From NCBI GenBank assembly GCA_964650885.1, contig CAZYXG010000024.1, positions 1-34,497 on the forward strand: a stretch of DNA of 34,497 bases, in the 5' to 3' direction. The notes beneath the pieces are model-generated. The model saw only the letters and a program-made list of their open reading frames with translations. It ran no database searches and had not been told where the DNA came from. The translations under genes and the position numbers were made by a program. Below, one piece after another: positions 31,954 to 34,497 of the stretch; within the stretch, counting starts at the first letter, position 1, and each line of letters begins with the position of its first letter. The stretch is from JAPLFM01 sp964650885. GTDB taxonomy: Bacteria > Bacteroidota > Ignavibacteria > Kapaibacteriales > UBA2268.

Positions 31954-32811
31954 TTAGCGAAGTTTCATATTATAAGTTTTACCATTCACTGTGCAAGTTG
32001 AATTTTTATTACAACCTTTTGTATTTTGTGGGTCGTAATTAATTACCAAAGTTTTACCTTTGTCATTTTGAATTGTTAAAATTCCAGCTGAGAAATCTTT
32101 TTGTTTGCAACTAACTCTTTTGATCAAAGGATTTAAATTATCAATAGTTGCAGTGTATTTCACCCCTTCACTATTTGTTCCAGTTGAACCACCAAGAATA
32201 GAAAATTCGTCATCGGAAGTAGTATTTTTAGTGCTGTAACCTTTAGTTTGAGTGATTGTATGATTTGAAGCCCAACTAATTGTACCTTTTGGAGTAATCA
32301 TAGTAGCATCTTCTACAAGCACTATAAATGAAGTTGTTGAAAATATAGTAACTGTTTTTTTGCCAGTTACTTTCAAATCCTGCACATAATAATCCTTTAA
32401 AGTGACTTCAATGATAGAGCCTATTGATTTCCAAGTGCCAGTATAGTTAATCATAATTTTACCTCGACGCATTAAGCCATCGCTGCAAAGGCAGTTCTGA
32501 TTGCCATAATCAATTGTGATTTCATTTTTAGTGGTGTCGTTATCAACTGTAGCACATATTGGAAGTAAGTCACATTTTTCATTTTTTCCTGCAATACTAT
32601 TTGATTTTCTATTTGCTGCTGTTTCATTTGAAACATCGCCTTGGGCACTTGCCGTGGCGAACAGCACAGAGAATTCTCCATCAATTAGTGCATTATCTTC
32701 CGATGAAGTAATGTTTTCGGTGGTAACTGGGTCTGTTGCATTTGAACAGCCGATAAAAAAGATTGAGCAAGCAAAACTTAATGCCCAAAGAGATCGAATT
32801 AGAGTTTTCAT
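31954..32811 (-). CDS. Lipoprotein of a Bacteroidota hypothetical family
   Basis: A 285-residue lipoprotein: signal MKTLIRSLWALSFACSIFF with lipobox I-G-C (C22). A low-complexity linker follows to about residue 90. The body is a beta-rich repeat-like fold with ITIDYGNQNCLCSDGLMRRG, KIMINYTGTWKSIGSIIEVTL, YYVQDLKVTG, SWASNHTITQTKGY and a terminal GKTYNMKLR. I recognise this as a recurring hypothetical lipoprotein type of Bacteroidota with paired cysteines (about C105/C107 and near the end C267/C273), but know no function. It stands alone between a candidate promoter and a terminator, and is divergent from the OmpA-domain gene. Confidence 0.75.
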   Translation of the reverse strand: MKTLIRSLWALSFACSIFFIGCSNATDPVTTENITSSEDNALIDGEFSVLFATASAQGDVSNETAANRKSNSIAGKNEKCDLLPICATVDNDTTKNEITIDYGNQNCLCSDGLMRRGKIMINYTGTWKSIGSIIEVTLKDYYVQDLKVTGKKTVTIFSTTSFIVLVEDATMITPKGTISWASNHTITQTKGYSTKNTTSDDEFSILGGSTGTNSEGVKYTATIDNLNPLIKRVSCKQKDFSAGILTIQNDKGKTLVINYDPQNTKGCNKNSTCTVNGKTYNMKLR

Positions 32812-32840
32812 TATATTCCTTGTAATAATTAATGTTGGTA

Positions 32841-32850
32841 CAAAAATATA
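32841..32850 (-). promoter_or_regulatory. Candidate -7 element of the lipoprotein gene
   Basis: Minus-strand TATATTTTTG (plus CAAAAATATA) contains TATTTTTG, a TAnnTTTG match, 30 bases from the ATG. The ten bases are identical to those upstream of the speB-like gene, at the same distance. No convincing -33 TTTG was seen. Confidence 0.45.
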
Positions 32851-32880
32851 GCTTTAAGAATAGCATAGTATTACATTATT

Positions 32881-32928
32881 ATTGATTTAATCAATATAAT
32901 TTTGTGTAAAAAGATATAATTTACACAA
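32881..32928. promoter_or_regulatory. Two adjacent inverted repeats in a divergent promoter region
   Basis: ATTGAT-TTA-ATCAAT (32881-32895) is followed seven bases later by TTGTGTAAA (32902-32910), a 9-base spacer, and its exact complement TTTACACAA (32920-32928). They sit between the minus-strand lipoprotein promoter and the OmpA-domain gene. There is no T-run, so these look more like regulator binding sites than a terminator. In AT-rich DNA short dyads arise by chance, so this is a candidate only. Confidence 0.35.
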
Positions 32929-33032
32929 TTATTGAGAAAAGTTATATAATTGCAAGTAATTGAAAATAAAAGTAGTTAGCGTAAAATGAAATCTGAATAT
33001 ATACGTCAGCAAATTATTGGAAGAACTTATAT

Positions 33033-33040
33033 TATTTTTG
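33033..33040 (+). promoter_or_regulatory. Candidate -7 element of the OmpA-domain gene
   Basis: TATTTTTG matches TAnnTTTG and lies 52 bases before the ATG at 33093. No TTTG is found at the proper -33 spacing. Confidence 0.35.
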
Positions 33041-33092
33041 TTAATAATTGCATTTTTTCAAAATAATATTAACTTCATTATTTAAGGTATCA

Positions 33093-34226
33093 ATGAAAAA
33101 AATTATAATAATTTTAATAGCAGTTATAGCAATTGCCCCTACGTTATTTTCTCAGAATAATTTCATATTAGGTGCCGGTTTGGGTGTATCCTATGGGGCT
33201 AACGAAGCTCCAGTACGAGATGTAAACGGTGCATTTAGAATTAATGCTGTACTGACGAATGCATTCGGTTCGTTCCTTTCGCCTGAAATTGGCTTAAGCT
33301 ATCAAAAAATTAGTTCTGAATCTGTAAGTAGTTTTTCGTCTGCTATTTATAAAATTGATTTTGGTTTAAGATGGTATATGTTTCAATTGGGTGATTTCAA
33401 ACCTTATTTATATGCAGGGCTTGGCTATGGAGCTTATAATAGTAAATATAATTATTGGGATGCAGAATTTACTACTTTAGATGGATTGAAAGAAGATATT
33501 AATAATGGAACTAATTACGTTAGTAGAGGTGTAGAACCAAATTGGACTCCTGATTATGCCAACGAGAGAAATAGAGTGCTTGCCGAAGCTGGCGGAAGAG
33601 ATGCCTTTTATAAGAATGGCAATAGAAAAACTCTTAATGGATCTATTTCTGGAAGCACATTGATAATCCCAATTGGTGGTGGTATCACTTATCAATTAAC
33701 AAGAGATTGGAATTTTACTTTCTCCTTATATCAGAATTTTACTACAACAGATTTGCTAAACCCATACTTAGATGGAGTTAATGATTCATATTGGGCAGGG
33801 CAAATGACTGTCAATTATAATTTTGGTAATATATTCGACAATACCAATAATTACGATCAATTGGCTTATGAAAATTTTGAAGTTGGTACTACTTTGAATC
33901 TTCATACTATAACTTTTGAGGAAAACAGTAGCGATTTGGATAGAGAATCCGTCCGATCGTTGAATAGATTATTGAAAACTATGAACGCCAATAAACAAAT
34001 TGAAGTTAAGTTGGAAGGACACACAGACAACACTGGCGATGCGGCTACTAATATGTCATTATCGCTTGAAAGAGCAATTGCAGTAAAAAATTGGTTAGTT
34101 AATCACGACGTGTCAGCAAATAGAATTACTACTGCTGGTTATGGCGATACTAAACCAATAATGCCAAACACTGAAGAAGCGAACAAAGCTACAAATAGAA
34201 GAATATCAATAGTTAGAACAAAATAA
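33093..34226 (+). CDS. OmpA-family outer-membrane protein
   Basis: About 377 residues: signal peptide MKKIIIILIAVIAIAPTLFSQ, an N-terminal outer-membrane beta-barrel (FILGAGLGVSYGANEAPVRD, LSPEIGLSYQKI, FGLRWYMFQLG, PYLYAGLGYGAY, IGGGITYQLTRDWNFTFSLY), then a C-terminal OmpA peptidoglycan-binding domain. The latter shows ITFEENSSDLD, VKLEGHTDNTGDAATNMSLS with the diaminopimelate-binding D and LSLERAIAVKNWL, GYGDTKPIMPN and NRRISI with the binding arginine. It should tether the outer membrane to peptidoglycan. ATG 33093 gives a clean signal peptide; an in-frame TTG 45 bases upstream would spoil it. A terminator follows. Confidence 0.92.
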   Translation: MKKIIIILIAVIAIAPTLFSQNNFILGAGLGVSYGANEAPVRDVNGAFRINAVLTNAFGSFLSPEIGLSYQKISSESVSSFSSAIYKIDFGLRWYMFQLGDFKPYLYAGLGYGAYNSKYNYWDAEFTTLDGLKEDINNGTNYVSRGVEPNWTPDYANERNRVLAEAGGRDAFYKNGNRKTLNGSISGSTLIIPIGGGITYQLTRDWNFTFSLYQNFTTTDLLNPYLDGVNDSYWAGQMTVNYNFGNIFDNTNNYDQLAYENFEVGTTLNLHTITFEENSSDLDRESVRSLNRLLKTMNANKQIEVKLEGHTDNTGDAATNMSLSLERAIAVKNWLVNHDVSANRITTAGYGDTKPIMPNTEEANKATNRRISIVRTK

Positions 34227-34250
34227 TCTATTAGAAAATACTCTATAATT

Positions 34251-34287
34251 AGACCCATTCAGCATACACTGAATGGGTCTTTTTTTT
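34251..34287 (+). terminator. Rho-independent terminator after the OmpA-domain gene
   Basis: AGACCCATTCAG (34251-34262) and CTGAATGGGTCT (34269-34280) form a perfect 12-base stem with a 6-base loop, followed by seven T residues. It lies 24 bases past the stop. Confidence 0.93.
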
Positions 34288-34360
34288 GTTTGGCGGCTAG
34301 TTATTTATTTAAAATTAATTTTGTAATTTGAATATAAGTATTTTGCAATTATCCCTAAAC

Positions 34361-34376
34361 CATAGGTAAACCTATG
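34361..34376. promoter_or_regulatory. Inverted repeat overlapping a start codon
   Basis: CATAGGT-AA-ACCTATG: a perfect 7-base dyad around two bases whose right end is the ATG of the last gene. In RNA a two-base loop is too tight, so the stem would be shorter. In DNA it is a 16-base palindrome that also contains the AGG resembling a ribosome-binding site. Confidence 0.35.
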
Positions 34377-34497
34377 AAAAAATCAATTCTAATCCTCGTA
34401 ATAGCTTTAATAGTTATGTTTTCTGCACTTCAAGCAGAAGAAGAAATAATTTGGAAATCAAGATACAATATGATTATAGATAAGAATGGAGATATTG
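34374..34497 (+). CDS. Secreted protein, 5' part only
   Basis: The gene starts at ATG 34374 and is open to the end of the window (41 full codons). It begins with a signal peptide, MKKSILILVIALIVMFSALQA, followed by EEEIIWKSRYNMIID and KNGDI. The tryptophan-containing start of the mature protein does not suffice to name a family. It has its own transcription unit, after the OmpA terminator. Confidence 0.65.
   Translation, partial: MKKSILILVIALIVMFSALQAEEEIIWKSRYNMIIDKNGDI

Noticed and set aside
33048..33092. Upstream TTG start for the OmpA-domain gene
   Set aside because: It would put 15 extra residues before a complete signal peptide beginning at ATG 33093.
1..34497. tRNA, rRNA, CRISPR array, insertion sequence, prophage or integron
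   Set aside because: No cloverleaf-forming spacer, no spaced direct repeats outside the protein-coding repeat array, and no transposase, integrase or phage structural motif in any frame.

Overview
The window is AT-rich chromosomal DNA from a Gram-negative bacterium of the Bacteroidota/Chlorobi (FCB) group. The evidence is: kdsC and OmpA/RlpA-type envelope genes; FCB-typical families (DUF5683, DUF3467, a fused E1 alpha/beta dehydrogenase, a septum-formation initiator next to a ROK kinase); and several upstream regions carrying the TAnnTTTG -7 element of Bacteroidota sigma factors. Base composition and gene content fit an Ignavibacteria/Kapabacteria-like lineage best, but that placement is an inference. 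The genome is compact: many genes overlap by 1-30 bases, convergent genes share or nearly share stop codons, and TTG and GTG starts are frequent.

Layout. 0.3-6.4 kb (+): an aldehyde dehydrogenase, a decayed HicB-like gene, alaS, a secreted DUF1579-like protein and an M16 zinc peptidase. 6.4-8.5 kb (-): speB-like agmatinase/arginase and queA, translationally coupled. 8.7-11.7 kb (+): a secreted SUMF1-domain protein followed by a secreted protein made of fifteen 26-residue repeats, each with one cysteine. 11.8-13.6 kb: trpS (+) converging on an mmcQ/yjbR-like gene and a MerC-domain gene (-). 13.7-15.2 kb (-): kdsC, a YtxH-domain protein and a membrane-anchored coiled-coil protein, closed by a terminator. 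15.3-17.8 kb (+): prmA, a Ppx/GppA phosphatase and a lipoprotein. 17.8-20.0 kb (-): divIC/ftsB-like, ROK kinase, ridA and a DUF5683 protein behind a near-perfect TTTG-N19-TAAATTTG promoter. 20.2-22.7 kb (+): HMG-CoA lyase, a VOC protein and an outer-membrane protein, overlapping in series. 22.8-27.7 kb (+): rlpA-like, a TPR protein, DUF3467, a GH57 branching enzyme and yraN. 27.7-28.8 kb (-): holB. 28.9-31.0 kb (+): fused two-subunit 2-oxoacid dehydrogenase E1. 31.1-34.5 kb: an antitoxin-like relic, a DUF3859-like protein, a lipoprotein (-), an OmpA-domain porin-like protein (+) and the start of another secreted protein.

Most of the window is housekeeping: translation (alaS, trpS, queA, prmA), replication (holB), envelope and division (kdsC, rlpA, divIC, OmpA), and central metabolism (E1, HMG-CoA lyase, GH57, aldehyde dehydrogenase, agmatinase). 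The least explained part is 8.7-11.7 kb, the SUMF1 protein with its cysteine-periodic repeat neighbour. No insertion sequence, prophage, CRISPR array, rRNA or tRNA was seen. Two decayed small genes that look like toxin-antitoxin components (near 1.9 kb and 31.2 kb) are the only traces of accessory DNA.
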